Source: Meloidogyne chitwoodi
Lineage: Eukaryota; Nematoda; Chromadorea; Rhabditida; Meloidogynidae
Assembly: GCA_015183035.1 (NCBI GenBank)
Contig: JACZZP010000014.1
Location: forward strand, 930,001-994,000
Length of the DNA: 64,000 nucleotides
Reading direction: 5' to 3'
Below the pieces are notes generated by a model, which saw only the letters and a list, made by a program, of their open reading frames with translations, ran no database searches and was not told the DNA's origin. Shown here one piece after another: positions 1-12,471 of the stretch; position 1 is the stretch's first letter; each line of letters opens with the position of its first letter. The position numbers and the translations under genes were made by a program.

Positions 1-3000
1 TTCGTTCTTTATGTGAGAAATAAGTTTCTTTACCATTTTTTGTGAGTTCCATAAATTTTGATTAAAAACTTAATAAATTTTAAAAATAAATGAAAAAATT
101 AAATTGATCATTGCTAATTAAGAATGGGAAAGAATTAAAACAATAATAAAAATATTTAAAAGTGTTGACAGGCAGTCTAACGTCATAATAATATACTATA
201 TCGTTATTGTGTTTCTCTTATTAATATATGACATTGAAACAATAATAACATAATGCCATATAAAAATATTCAATATTTTAAACAGTTTTTTATTTGTTGA
301 TTTTTAAAGTGAATTAATTTTTTGTTTTTTAAATTTTTTATTAACCAAAATATTGCGCATTTTTATATTATATTTAATTTTTATTACTCTGATTGCTCAC
401 ATTCTTGAATATTTTCCCTTTTTAGGAAAAGCTGTTGGAATAATGTGTACATACTAAATAGGTTTTTTTTGGTTGTCTTCCTTGTTTTGTCCATCATTAG
501 ATTTAAAAAAATATGTTGTACTAGTTTGTGAGGAGCCGACCGATTCCGGGACCTTAAAAGGAAATTATGAGAGAAAAAGAGGGGGGTGAAGAAGAAGAAA
601 AGAAAGAAGAATATATATATATATAAAAGATTAAAAGAATTGAAAAGAAAAAAACTTGTAATAAAACGGATGAAAATAGTGCGCGACAATTACGAGATTG
701 CTCTTCTTAGTGTTGTGATTTTATGAGTGTTTTTTCTTTTATTAAATTAAAGAGAAAAGCCCCCATTTCTGGACAACAAAAAAGTTATTCAAAAAATATT
801 TTCTTTTTATTTAAATAAAAATTAGCTCATCAACATACATTAGCCCAAACAAATATTTATTAAGAAATAAAAAAAGGATTTATATTTATGTTCATTTTTA
901 AAAATATTTATTATAATATTTATTAATAAAAATAAAATCTTTTTAATTAATTAATAAAATAATTTATTTATTCATAGCAGAGAATTATAAATATTTTAAT
1001 ATTCTAATCTTTTTTTCATCTTTTTAATGAAACAACCATAATTAAAAAATATTTTAATTAATTTGATTTTTACATTTTTTATTGCGCGAACATTTTTAAA
1101 ATTATTATTATTATTATTTGTATTTATTATTTCTTTCATTTTGATTAAAAAATAATATGTTTATTGTATTTTTGTGTGGTCTTTTCTATGACATTGACCC
1201 GATGGCCTCGAAAATAAAAAAATATTTTGGGTGGCCGAATCTGTCGTTTTATTAGCGAAGATGGCCTTTAAAAAATTGGCGCCATTTTTTCTAATATTTG
1301 GGTGGGCAATGTGCGTATTACAATTATATAAATATAAATAAATATATTTTTAAAAAATTAAAGAAAAATGTTATTCATGTTTATTTATTTTTATTTAAAA
1401 AAATAAAGGTTGACCCAGTAATTAAAAATATTTTGATTAAAAAAAGTAAATTTAAATTAATTATTATTATATTTATATTCCAAAAGTCTGTATTTTTAAA
1501 GTTCTGAAGTTGAGGGTTTTTTGTTCTTGGCTTATGCTTTGTGTCTCGGTTATTTTTTGTCTTGGTTATTAATTACCTTAGAGGAGATTAAATATTAAAT
1601 AATATTTTTATTTTAAATTATTTAGATGTAAATATTTAATTTAAAATATTCTCTCTTTACTTTTTTTAAATAATTTTATTTAATTTATTTATAATTATCA
1701 AAACTTTTATTTTCTCCAAATTTTAAATGGTAAAAAAGTCAAATAAAATTAATATAAAATATTTTTTTAAATAAATTATTTAATTTTATAACATTTAGAC
1801 CAAAATTAAAATAAATATTTATTATTAATTAATTTAAATAATTATTTTGTAAAATAATAAAATTTAATTAATTAGTGTAAAACTTCAAAACTTTTTTGAA
1901 TTTTTTGTTGAATATTTTCAAAGTAATATTTCTAAAATAATTAATTATACATAAATATTTAAATTATTTTTAAAAATTATATTTATTTATTTATTTAAAT
2001 AGGTATATTATTATATATTCTTATTTTTTGTTTATTTAATTTCCTTTTTAAATTATTTTTATTTTTTTTAATTAAAATAAAAAAACTTTTTACAATAAAT
2101 TGTGAACTAAATTGACAGTCTCTTTTCTTCTATTTTTTAAAAATGGCCTTCAAAAAAATAAAAAAGGGATTGGGGCAGTATGTTGTTCTTCTCTTTTTTT
2201 TAATTTTAAAATGCTCTTCCCCTACAATAAATATTTATTCAACATTTGCGCAATGGCGTAAATCGATTTAAATATTATTTGGCAATTGTATTTTGATTTT
2301 AAAATAAATATTTAAAAAGACTCTTTTTGATTTTTGGCAAAATTTTAATTTTTGATTTCTTTTTAATAAAGAAATTGGAATTTTTAAGATATTTTTTTTA
2401 AAACAGATTTATTTATTTATTTAAAAATAATAAGTAATTTTATTTAATTAATTTATAATCTTAGAATTTAATTAAAATAAAAATTATTAGCCATTTTATT
2501 TTAATTTTTAAGTTTTCTATATTTCCTCATATATTTAATAAAAAATTAATACTTTTTAATTTCCAGAAATAAATAAAAATTATTTTTTAAAATTAAAATA
2601 AATTTTTATTTATTTTAAATTTTCTTCATGATAGACTATTTCGAAACTAAAATTAAAAAAAAACATTTTCGATAGAATATTAAAACTAAAAAAATTTAAA
2701 TAAATAGATCAGTATCATTTTAATATTTATCCCCCTCTTTTATATTTTCTCTTTTTTCTTTTTCTATTTATTTAGCTTTTCCCTCTCTTACACATCTATA
2801 ATTTTTTCTCCACAGCCCTGACCCAATTTTTAATATTTAATATAGAGGCGGACCTTTTCCCTTTTTTTAACTCTTCTCTCTTAAAGACCTTTCTTCATAT
2901 TCTCTCTCTTCTTTATTAATTTTTAATAATCCAACTTTTCTTTTTTAAATTTAAAATCCCCTTTAAATATATCTAAATCCACTTTAATTATTTATTTTTA

Positions 3001-3938
3001 GTTAAAAAGTAATAAATAAAGTAGTAAATTTATTTTCTAAGAAAAACCCTTTCTTCTGTTTTTTTTCTCTCCAAATTTGGTCTGCGATCATTTTGTTGCC
3101 GATTAGTTTTTTTGTTAATTCGCGCGCCCATTCTTTTTTTTTTTTAACATTTGCAAAATAGAAAAGGCGGATTCATTTTAAAAAAAGGCGGGACAAATAA
3201 ATGGATGTATAGAAATAATTTAGAAAAAAAATAAATTCGACCCCTTTTTCCCTTTTTTATTTTTTTCCCTAAAAATTTTCTTTTCTTAACTTTTAAGTAT
3301 TCTGCGCATTCTTTTTTTTCCAAAAATATTTATAATCACGGAAATAGTCCTCTCCTTATTTTGATGGCAGAATTATTTAAAAAGAAAGAAGAAAATGCGC
3401 GTAGCCGTGAGAGAAAAAAATAAAAATAATTTGAATTATTTTGTAGTAATAAATAAATAAATAAATAATTCTCTTTTTATTCTGATTGCCCTCAATATAT
3501 AAAAATAAATAAATAAAATATCCTCTTTTTACCCCAATACATATCTTTCTAAAATAAAAATCAGGTTTTTCCTGAAAATTAATCTGAAACAATTTTTTTA
3601 AATTATTTTAGAAATATTTTTTATTTTATTTTTAAATAATATAAGGGATTTTTTCAAATATTTTAATTAATTTTTGCAATAATTTATTAAAAATAAATAA
3701 ACAATTTAATTTTTTGGTTCATTTTTAATTAATTTTATTTGTGTGTCATATTTAAATTAAATATTTTATAAATTTTCATAATTCTTTTATTTTTTATTTA
3801 AATAAATCTGTATAAACAAATAATTTATTTTATTTTAATATTTCTAAATATTGGTTTCATTTTTGATTTTATAAATTTTTTTTTAAATTTTAGTTACAAT
3901 TATTTAATTTTTAAAATAATTTATTTTAAATTTAAAAA
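1..3938. other. AT-rich non-coding region upstream of the nuclear receptor gene
   Basis: No convincing exon is visible. The stretch is dominated by A/T homopolymers and ATTT/AAAT runs. The few long open frames are K/F/I/L-rich and look like AT-composition artefacts. Pyrimidine-rich stretches around 2730-2960 and 3040-3330 would suit promoter or 5' untranslated sequence of the receptor gene that starts at 3939, but no specific element is recognisable. Confidence 0.6.
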
Positions 3939-6900
3939 ATGGATTTACAACAACAAATATTTTTAAATGCTTGGCTTAATAATAGAAGATCACCACAACA
4001 ACAACAACAACAACAATCATTATTATTATTACCTTCAATTAATTCTTCACAACAATTTAATAATAATTTTATTTCCTCTTCTTCTCCTTATAATAATAAT
4101 ACAGTAATAATTAATTAATTTAAATATATATATTTATTTTAGAATCAATCCCAACAACAATTAATTATTCAAAATTCATCTTCTAATAATAATAATAATA
4201 ATAATATTATTTTTGATCAATCTTCTTCTTCTTCTACAATTATTGATAATAATAATCAATTTATTATTTCACAAATTCCTTCTTCTTTAAATTCTTCAAA
4301 AATAATTCTTCCAATATCTTCTTCTTCTCCTCAACAATATATTAATAATAATAATAATAATAATAATCAACAAAAATTAGATCATTTATTAGCTATTGCT
4401 ACTTTTCAACAAATGATTGAAAAAATAAAATCATCTGAAATTGCTAAAGCTAATGAAATTAATAATAATAATTTGGTAATATTTTAAATTAATTTATATA
4501 AGAATAAAGAAAATTAAATAAATTTAAATAAATAAATAAATAATATATTTTTATTAAAAAGCTATTTTATTCAAATAATAATAATGGAGAACTTTCTTCT
4601 TCATCAGCTTTTAAATTAATTAATCCACCAATAATACAACAAAATACAACAGATAAAATTAATTTTTCTTCCTCTTATATTTTATCTGAAGAATATCAAA
4701 AACAAAAAGAAATTAAACAATTAAATTTAAAAAATGAATTAAAAGTATTTATTTATTTTAATTAATTAATTTAATTTTAATTTAATGTTTAAAGCAACAA
4801 CAATATTTTAATAATAAAAATAATTTAAATAATAATTTTTTACCAAAACCTTCAACAAGTGCTAATGAATTTTTAGAACAAGCATTAATTAAATTATTAC
4901 GTCAACAAAATGGAACAACGGGAGAAACAATAATTGAAAATAATCAAACAAATATTACTATTAATGAAGAAGGTTTTTTAATTTTAAAATATTTAAATTT
5001 ATATTTTATTATCAATATCCTCGTGGGACATTTTGTCCTTATAATTATTATTTTAATGTCACACAAATTGCCTCTAGGCTTGATTGCTCTTTTATTTTAT
5101 TTTTTATTTAAAAGCATGCTTACATTTATTAAAAATAGTAATGATGATCATCATCCTTAATAAAAATTCCAGTCGCAGTTTTCTCTTTTTTTTTCTCACC
5201 TCTATATTCTTCTTCTCTTTTCTCCATTTTCTTACCCTATCCCCCCAAAAATATATATTCTTTTCTTTTTCTTTTTTTTATTTTCACCTAAAAATCTGGT
5301 CGGTAGGTCGATTTGTCTGTTTTTCCTTTTTCTTCATTTAATCTCCGCTTCTTTTTGGAGATTGAAAAACTGGATTTTTATATTTTTGCGTGTATAATAG
5401 AAAAGAAGAATAAAAATATATATTTTTGAGTGTGTTTTGCCCGCGCGCCAATGACTGTAATTTTATTTTTTTGTTCAATGAATAGAAAATAAAACTAAAA
5501 AAAAAGAAAATTGAGTTGGAGTGGGGTTGAAAATAAATATAAATGGAATATATAAAATAAAATAAGGATACACAAATTTTGGAAAAGAGGAGAGGGGCTT
5601 AAAATCAAAAATATAAAATTATGAAAAGAAGGAAAAAAAGAATTGTTAAATTTATTTAAAAATAATTTAATTAATTAAATATTATTTTTTAGGAAATAAT
5701 AATAATCAAACACAATTATTAGACTATAATATTATAACTGCTGGTGAAGAAATAATTTTATGTAAAGTTTGTTCTGATCGTGCAAGTGGTTTTCATTATG
5801 GAATATTTTCATGTGAGGGTTGTAAGGTAAAAAATATTTAATTTTAAAATTTTTATTTATTTATTTATTTGATATATATTCTCAAGTAATTAATGTTTGT
5901 CTAATATTTTTATTATTTTCTTAATTTTATAGGTCAACAACTACTTTTATTTTAAATAAAAGTATTTATTAGTGTTAAAAGAAGTGTTCCTTTAAAAATT
6001 TGGGTCATTCTACAAATACTTATATATTTTACTTTCTCTTTTTATATAAATAATTTTTATAAAAAAGTAGGTCAGTTAAAAAAGAAAAGAAAATATCCCA
6101 ATTTTTTACTTAAGATTGGAATAATTAAAAAATAAAAAGTTAAAAAAATATATTCTTTTTTTTAAAGGGATTCTTTCGACGTTCTTTACAAAATAAAATT
6201 GATTATAGACCATGTACTCAAAATCAAAAATGCCAAATTGTACGTGCAAATCGTAATCGTTGTCAGGAATGTAGATGGAGAAAATGTATTGAGGCTGGAA
6301 TGTCTAAAGATGGTAAAAATAATTAAATTATAAAATAAATAAATTATATAATTTAAAATATTAATTTAACCTTTACCTTTATATTTCTATAAAATAACAA
6401 ATATTTAATATTTTTAAATATATCCAATTCCCCCCTTAACCATTTCCTTTCTATTTTTTCCCCTAATTTTTGTTGGCCTTCAATCTTTATATTTTTTCTT
6501 CATTTTTAAAAAAATTTGCCTCATACTTATAAAAATTTCAATTCCTTTCCGGTTTCTTCTTTTCTATTTTTTAACTCTTTTATGATCGAAAAATGGCTAT
6601 GGCCTCGATAATAATTTATTTTTATTTTTATTCTCTCAAAAAGTCCTTTATTTCTAACGACCTAATACTCTTTTCCTCTCTTTTTTCTCATCTTTTTTTT
6701 CAATCGGCCAAGGTCGTTTTAGTTATTTAGTTTGTTAAAGTTCAATGCATTGGTGCGCAGAACAAAATTTTGAAATAGAATTGAAGGATTATAAAATGAA
6801 AATAATAAATAAAAATAAAATAATATATAAAATGAAAATTAAAAAAATATATTTATTTAATTATTTATTTATTTAATTAATTAATTTATTTATTTATATC

Positions 6901-8612
6901 ATCAATAAGTATCCTCCACAAATTTAGATTTTAATTACTCCTTAACTTTTCTTAGATTTTTTAAATTTCTTTAAATCTTCTAATTAATTATATTTAATTA
7001 TTTTTATTTAAAAAGGTGTTCGTTATGGTCGAGTTCCAAAACGAGAAAAAGAAAAATTAAGAGAAGAAATGCGTCGTGATTCTGTTCGTTCAGTTTTAGA
7101 ACATTTATCAATTGAATTAAATGATAGTGATCGTCTTTTAGAAAAATTAGAAAAAGGATGGAATGATTTAGAAAATGATTTATTAATTATTTTAAAAAAA
7201 CAAATTAATAAAAAAGAAGAAGAAGAAGAAAAACTAATAGATGTAAATAAACTTTGTTTATTAGCAAAAGCTGTTATACGTTTTGCAGAAACAATAGGAG
7301 GATTTCGTTTATTAAGAATAGATGATCAAGTTAAAGTTTTAAAGGTTTATTATTTAAATTAAATTTAAATTTAATTTAATAAAGGAATCTTTATATCCAA
7401 TTCTTTTACTTCGTTTTTGTTCCCTTCGTCATTTATTTGATAAACAACTTTATTTTGATTTGGCTAATATTCCATTTGCTTTATTACTTTCTTCTTCTTC
7501 TTTTTCTGCTCTAAGAGAATGTACTATTGAATTTATAATTAGAATAAGGTATAATTTAATTTATTTATTAAATAATTATTTTTTAAAGAGAAGCTAATTC
7601 TCCAATAGAATTATCATTAAATAATAAACAATTGGCTATTTGTGCAGCTATTAGTCTTTGTAGATTAGAAGGTGCTGGTGAATGTGCTTCTGGTAGTATT
7701 ACAACAAATACAGCAACAACATCTAATAATAATAATGCTTGGGAAGAACAATTAGATCAATTAGGTCAAGCAGTTTGTAGAAGAATTAAAGAAAAATATT
7801 ATAAATTATTAAATTCATCTTTGGGTGTTTTAAGTTCTGAACAACAGCCAATACAAACTATTTGTACTTTTGGACCTTCACCTTTAAGAACTGATTTATT
7901 AGTAAATTTAAAATATTTAATTTTTTTTAAATTATTTTTAAAGATTCGTCAAAATTTAGCTTCAGTTTTTGAAAGATTAAAACATTGCCGAGATCTTTAT
8001 TTAAAATTTCTTAATGCTAATACTTGTAAAAATATTCCTTTAGAACTTTTTTCAATTGAAGAAAATGAAAAAAAATCATCAATTATTTTAGAAATTAATA
8101 GAAAACGTAAAAATTTGGAAAATGATGAAGAAAAAATAATTAAATTAAATAAATTTAAAAAAAATAATGAAAAAAATATTATTAAAAATAAAGAATATAA
8201 AAAAGAAGAAGAAGAAGAAGATATTCAAATTGTTGAAAAAATTAATAAAATAAATAATAATAATAATAATGAAACAATTCAACAAGAACTAAAAAAACAA
8301 GGTAATTAAATTAAATTATTTTAAATTAAAATTAATATAAAAAATATATTTTAATAATTTTTTTAAATAAAATAAAAAGATATGCCAATACTTCGCCGTG
8401 TTTTAGAACAAAAAACATTTCCAATAATAACAACAACAATTAATAATAATAATTTAAATAAATCTTCTTCTCCTTCTTCTTTATCTTCTCATCAATTAAT
8501 AATTGAAAAATCTTCTTCGTTAATTTCAATTTTAAATATTAATAATAATTTAAATAATCAAGAAGATGATGAACAACCATTAAATTTATGTTTACGTGAT
8601 AATTTAAAATAA
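3939..8612 (+). CDS. Nuclear hormone receptor, E75/Rev-erb (NR1D/NR1E) type
   Basis: Eleven exons join in phase: 3939-4103, 4143-4475, 4562-4744, 4795-4972, 5693-5826, 6168-6312, 7016-7344, 7385-7548, 7589-7901, 7944-8301, 8380-8612, giving about 844 aa. Residues 1-300 are Q/N/S-rich. From about residue 310 comes a two-zinc-finger DNA-binding domain: CKVC...CEGCK, then GFFRRS, then CTQNQKC...CRWRKC. The extension [13 protein letters not shown] follows. This finger plus extension is typical of E75/Rev-erb receptors (nhr-85 and sex-1 in C. elegans), which bind extended half-sites as transcription regulators in the nucleus. A ligand-binding domain follows, with the signature region around [20 protein letters not shown], then a K/E/N-rich tail ending in PLNLCLR. 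Family is confident; the exact orthologue is not. The gene is convergent with the GPCR on the other strand. Confidence 0.9.
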
Positions 8613-8974
8613 ATAAATATTTAATTTACTCTTAGTAATTATTTAAAATTAAATCATTTTAAAATAAATTATTTTAAAATATATTATTTAATTATTTTCT
8701 TATTATACTGCCCGTTGATATATACTATTTATGTGACCTTTTTTATATTTTATTCTTTTTTTTTTAAATTTCTTTCGCAATTTTTGATATTTTTTTAAAT
8801 ATTTTATTCTTTTTGTAATTATTTAATTTATTAAAAAAAAATTATTTTATTTGAATATTTTAAAAATATTTATTTAATTTATGATAAATTTTTAAATTTT
8901 ACAAAAATAAAAGATTCATCTTAAATTAAATATATATTAATTGTAAATTATTTATAAACAATTTAATTTAAAAA
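8613..8974. other. Short intergenic region between convergent genes
   Basis: About 360 bp of A/T-rich sequence between the 3' ends of the nuclear receptor and GPCR genes. It should hold both polyadenylation regions: AATAAA-like words occur on each strand. Nothing else is seen. Confidence 0.6.
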
Positions 8975-10877
8975 TTAAATAATTTGTGCATCAGATGATT
9001 GTGAATTTGCTGTAAATTTTCTAGATAAAGAAATATGTTTTTGTGTATTTGAAGGAGAATAATAATAAGATGATTGTCTTCTAAAATTAATTATCATTGA
9101 TTCTTTTTTATTATTATAAAATGAATCTTCTTTTCTTTTTTCTTCTCTTCTTCCACAATAACAAACACGACGAAATTCTTTTCGAAATTTTTCTTTTTTT
9201 TAATAATTAATTAATTAAATTTAATTAAAAAATACCACTCATAAAATTATAAGTAATTGGATTAATAACAGAAGAAGAATAACTCATTACTCTTGGAATA
9301 AATTTTCTTAAAGCAATTAATACAAGGGAAGGTTGTTGTTGTTCTTCATCATTATTATTATTTCCCAAATAATCAAAGTTAAAAGCACTTTAATAAAATT
9401 AATTAAATTAAAAAATAATAATATTTATTTACGCAGCAATATTATGTAAATGAACAGGCATATATGAAATAGCAAAAACAAGAACAACAGCTATTAACAT
9501 TCTCATTGCTCTTTTTCTTTCACGTAAATGACGAGAACCAATCTAATTAATTTAAATTAATTAAATTTAAAAATAACTTGAAGAGCTTTTTGTCTTAAAA
9601 CAATATTCATGTGAATACATAATACAGAAATAACAATTAATGGAGTTATAAATAAAACTAATGTTTGAATTAATTGATATTTTTGTTGAAAACTTGGTGA
9701 CCAACTTTCTTTACAACGAGTACCCCACTAAAATAAAATAAAATAAAAATTAAATTTATTTATTTTAATTTAGTACTTTCGTATTTAAATTTTTTCTAGC
9801 ATATTCAGCAGAAAATGTTTTTAAAGTAAAAGGCTCTGGTATTGAAAGAAAAGCAGCAAATAACCAAATAAAAGCAATAACTTGACATGTTGTTTTTGAA
9901 AATAAAGAACCTTTTAAAGGTTTTGATATTGCTTTCCAACGTTCTAATGATATAGCTATTAATGTTAAAACTGAGACATAAACTGATGTATTCTTTAAAT
10001 TAATTAATTAATTAAATATTATTTTAAATTTATTCTTTTTATTTTATTTTTTATTTATTAAAAAATTGATTTTATTTAATATAATTTTAGTCTTTAATCT
10101 TTCTTTTTATTTTTTAAATTAGTCTAAATACATTTTTTATTTTAATAATTTCCGGTAAATATTTAAGTACTTAATTATTATTATTACATCATTTTTAGTA
10201 TTTGCATAAAAATAATTATTAATTAATTTCTATAAATAATTTAATTTTCCCTAATTTTAAATAATTAAAATTTAAAAAATTAACCTGAACAAAAAGCATT
10301 GATTTACAAAAACTTTCAGAAAGCCAAAATGTTTTAGTTATATCATTTAATACTGTAGGTGGTAAACAAAAAATCTTTAAAAAAATATTTAAATTTAATA
10401 AAAAAAGACTAACAAGAACAAGCAAATCAGAAAGTGCCAAATTTGTTAAAAAAAGGTTCATAGATGTCCACTAAATTAATTTAATATTTAATAAATTTAA
10501 AAAAAAACTTGCCATATGTTTATTTCTGAAATTAAAAAATAATTAAAATAATTAAATTAAAAACAAATTACCTTGAAACAACATAAACAACTAAACAATT
10601 TCCACAAATACCAACAACCATTAAAATAAAAAAAAGTCCAACAAAAATCCATTCTATTAATGTTGGCTTTAAAAAATCTGCAACAAAATCAATATATTCT
10701 TCATCTGTTAATCTTAAATAATTATTTAATAATATATAAATATAAATATATTTACTCATTTAAATAACTATCATCTTCTTCATAATCAACAATCAAAATA
10801 TTTTCTTGTTGTGGAAAATTAATTGTTTGATTATTATTATTAAATAATAATTGTTTAACAGATGTTAATTTATTCAT
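8975..10877 (-). CDS. Class A (rhodopsin-like) neuropeptide GPCR, orexin/allatotropin receptor-like
   Basis: Nine exons on the minus strand (10877-10756, 10712-10572, 10525-10513, 10470-10285, 9992-9777, 9727-9578, 9542-9433, 9387-9236, 9192-8975) give 435 aa. Seven membrane segments are visible, at about residues 57-84, 97-120, 145-172, 189-208, 245-265, 290-310 and 345-364. Class A hallmarks are present: GICGNCLVVYVV in TM1, NLALSDL in TM2, the E/DRY-type ERW after TM3, CISYMP-like AISYMPVHL in TM6, and NPITY (NPxxY) in TM7. The loop CLPPTVLNDITKTFWLSESF and the segment SVYVSVLTLIAISLERW recall orexin/allatotropin and related neuropeptide receptors. The ligand cannot be read from the sequence. 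The 13-nt exon 3 is followed by a GC rather than GT donor (10512-10511). Only that donor keeps NKHM-WTSMNLFLTNLALSD in frame. Confidence 0.88.
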
Positions 10878-12471
10878 TTATTTTATTTTTTTAAATAAAT
10901 TTTTAAAAAAAGCAAAGATTAAAAATATTTTTAAAATATATATTTATTTTTTTTAATGTAACATTTTTGGGCTAAAATATAATTTTCAATGTTAGTTAAT
11001 GAACAAAAAAAAATAAAAAGAAAATAACTACATCACGAAATAAAATGATAAAAAAAAGATTTTTTTTCAAATCCGGAAAAAAGGCTAAAATCATTTTTGG
11101 GCTTTTGGGAAATAAAAAATAAAAATTTAATTTTCTTTTTTTTTAAATTCTTTTTAATTTTTAGTAAAAACATAAAAAATCTAAAAATACTAATTTTGGG
11201 CTTTTGAAATTTTTATAAAAAAATTAATAATAATAATGATGCTTAAAAAATATATAAATAAAATAAAAGACAATTAAAAAAAAAGATTAAAGAAAATATT
11301 TAAATAATTTATAATTAAAATAGTTGTTGCATTTATTTAATTATCTAATAAAAATTAATTATTTATTTTTATATAATTAATAAAAAAAAATAATAATAAT
11401 TTATTTTAAAAGTTAAAATTAAAAGAAAAAGCTTATAATTATATAAATTTAAAAATAATAATTAAAATATAAATAATAAAGAAATATAATTTTATAATAA
11501 AAAATCGAAGCATTTATTATTATTATTTTTTAAAAATAAAATTAGCTTTTAAATAAAAAATTCTTTTTTTTTTCATTTTAATAAAGCAGATGTACCTACT
11601 TTTATTTATTTATTTATTATTAAGTAAATAAATTGTAGAAAATTGACATAAAAATATTTTATGTAAAAATAAGTTATTTTTTATTTTTTAAAATAAATAA
11701 ATAAATAAAAATTATAGAGAATTTATTAATAATAAAAATATCGAAAAAACATTAATTTAATAAATATCAAAATTTGGAAGGCTTTTAAAATAATTATTAT
11801 TTTAATAATAAATAATTAAAAATATTATATTCTTTTAATTATTTATAAAAAATAGAAAATATTTTTTATAAAATAATATAATTAATTTAATTAAAAGTAC
11901 TCAATAATTATAAATAAATAAATATATTTTATTTTTTAAAATAATGTCAAAAGCATAGTAAAATAAATATAATAATTTAGTAACATTTGTTAAAAACCAC
12001 AAATGGCATTTTTAATAATTATTAAAAAGAATAAAAGATTTTTTAAAAAGAAAATTTTTAATCCAAAAATAGAAAAAAATATTAAGAAAATTATATTAAA
12101 AAAAAAAGAATAAATAAATTAGTTAATTAATGTACTTAAAAAAATAATAAAATTATTTTTAATTTTAATATTAAATAATTGGGAAGGAAATTAATAAAAA
12201 TTTAAAGTTTATTCTAGTAATAATATTAAAAAACATTTTTAATTTTTTAAAATTAATTCTTAAAATTTTACAAAAAAACTTTTCACTTAAATTTATTTTT
12301 ACTTTTTAATATTTTTTTGTTTATTTTCAAATGCATTCTTAAATAAATAATTTTTAAAAAACAACAAACTTATTATTAAAAAGAAACCAAAAAGAATAAA
12401 AAAATATAAAACAAAATTTTATATAATTTAAAATTAAACAAAACAAATTTAAAATTATTATTTTTTAATTT
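10878..12471. other. AT-rich intergenic region
   Basis: No exon-like segment is seen. A short motif TTTTTGGGCT recurs loosely at about 10965-11210, inside otherwise A/T-rich sequence. The left part is the likely promoter region of the GPCR gene and the right part the PUS10 3' region. Confidence 0.5.

Noticed and set aside
384..689. 101-residue open frame on the minus strand
   Set aside because: F/L/K-rich product of A/T-rich DNA, with no domain, no partner exon and no start context; taken as chance.
1298..1507. 69-residue open frame
   Set aside because: K/I/F-rich composition typical of chance frames in this sequence.
5084..5341. Open frame inside the nuclear receptor gene
   Set aside because: Lies wholly in intron 4 of a well-supported gene; sequence is F/L/S-rich low complexity.
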